Below are positions 50,091 through 50,463 of a stretch of DNA of 50,463 nt, in pieces; the first letter of the stretch is position 1; the number at the start of each line of letters is the position of its first letter. The notes under the pieces were generated by a model. That model was not told where the DNA came from and did no database searches. It was given only the letters and a program-made list of their open reading frames with translations. Source of the DNA: Clostridia bacterium (GTDB lineage Bacteria; Bacillota; Clostridia; Oscillospirales; Acutalibacteraceae); assembly GCA_017520705.1 (NCBI GenBank), contig JAFXFF010000004.1:1-50463 (forward strand), in the 5' to 3' direction. A program made the translations under genes and the position numbers.

Positions 50091-50463
50091 TAAGTTGACA
50101 GCGATTGCCGATTCCATTCGAGAAAGGACCGGCGAAACTGGCGGTATGACTTTGGATGAGATGCCGACCAAGATTGCAAGCATTTCCTCCGGCGGCTCTG
50201 CCGAGGGCTGCGTGACCGTCACCTTTATGAACGGCGACACGGTGCTGTTCGCCCGCCCCGTGTATGCGGGTGACGATTGTCCCGACCCGATTGCGCAGGG
50301 GCATATCAAAGAAACGCCCACAAAGGAGAGCACGGCGCAGTATGAGTACACTTTCAACGGCTGGGCTACGGCTGACGGTGGTATCGCTGATGCGAATGCG
50401 CTGAAAAACATCACGGCTGACAAGACCCTTTATGCGGCTTTTGCGGAGAGTGTGAGATTGTAC
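50077..50463 (+). CDS. Tail fibre accessory protein, partial (runs off the window)
   Basis: At least 129 residues, start only. The first 40 residues (MAFTDKLTAIADSIRERTGE, MTLDEMPTKIAS) are a motif common at the start of Firmicute phage tail proteins. It continues with InlB B-repeat-like strands (VTFMNGDTVLFARPVYAGDDC, YTFNGWATADGG, TADKTLYAAF). The start overlaps the previous gene by 14 bp. The 3' end is beyond the window. Confidence 0.65.
   Translation, partial: MAFTDKLTAIADSIRERTGETGGMTLDEMPTKIASISSGGSAEGCVTVTFMNGDTVLFARPVYAGDDCPDPIAQGHIKETPTKESTAQYEYTFNGWATADGGIADANALKNITADKTLYAAFAESVRLY

Overview
The window looks like chromosomal DNA of a gut-type Clostridia bacterium, most likely Oscillospiraceae/Ruminococcaceae. 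GC is fairly high, AGGAGG ribosome sites and TTGACA/TATAAT promoters are common, and genes such as pduL, a BipA-type GTPase and a small alarmone synthetase are present. The taxon is inferred from gene content and style only.

Host part, 1 to about 17,350: tRNA-Pro(GGG); typA; a carbohydrate ABC uptake cluster (lipoprotein and two permeases, no ATPase) followed by alpha-glucan phosphorylase; a 2-TM membrane protein; an overlapping apt/relQ pair; tRNA-Lys(TTT); an XRE regulator; an AI-2E family membrane protein; a second 2-TM protein; pduL; a D,D-carboxypeptidase homologue without its catalytic residues; rsmA; and a thioredoxin-like lipoprotein gene broken by one frameshift. The two 2-TM genes share an identical promoter/operator layout. 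Each of the three tRNA loci is followed by a terminator and then by a structured element ending in a T-arm mimic.

Prophage part, about 17,347 to beyond 50,463: a tailed prophage with podovirus-like structural genes is inserted in tRNA-Arg(CCG). The displaced tRNA 3' piece lies beside the integrase. Leftward genes are integrase, two small membrane proteins and an S24-type repressor. The control region (20,150-20,670) holds four GCACA-N2-TGTGC-like operators, two convergent promoters and overlapping small ORFs. Rightward early genes encode a Cro-like protein, an excisionase-like HTH, a replisome-type domain, an HUH Rep-like endonuclease, a PcfK/PcfJ-like pair, a DUF3102-like protein, Cys-rich small proteins and a late regulator. 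A promoter region with TGGGAC repeats precedes the late genes: terminase small and large, scaffold, capsid, connector, portal, tail protein, a coiled-coil candidate ejection protein, a 2225-residue polyvalent protein (zincin plus nuclease-like region) and tail fibre genes. No lysis genes or right attachment site are in the window; both should lie to the right.

A family of covarying multi-hairpin repeats (about 45-75 bp) occurs at 1-56 and six times in the prophage. Two copies bracket the portal gene and three are translated inside phage proteins. The most promising items are the convergent operator/sORF control region, the tRNA-trailing elements, the coding multi-hairpin repeats and the shared promoter/operator pair.
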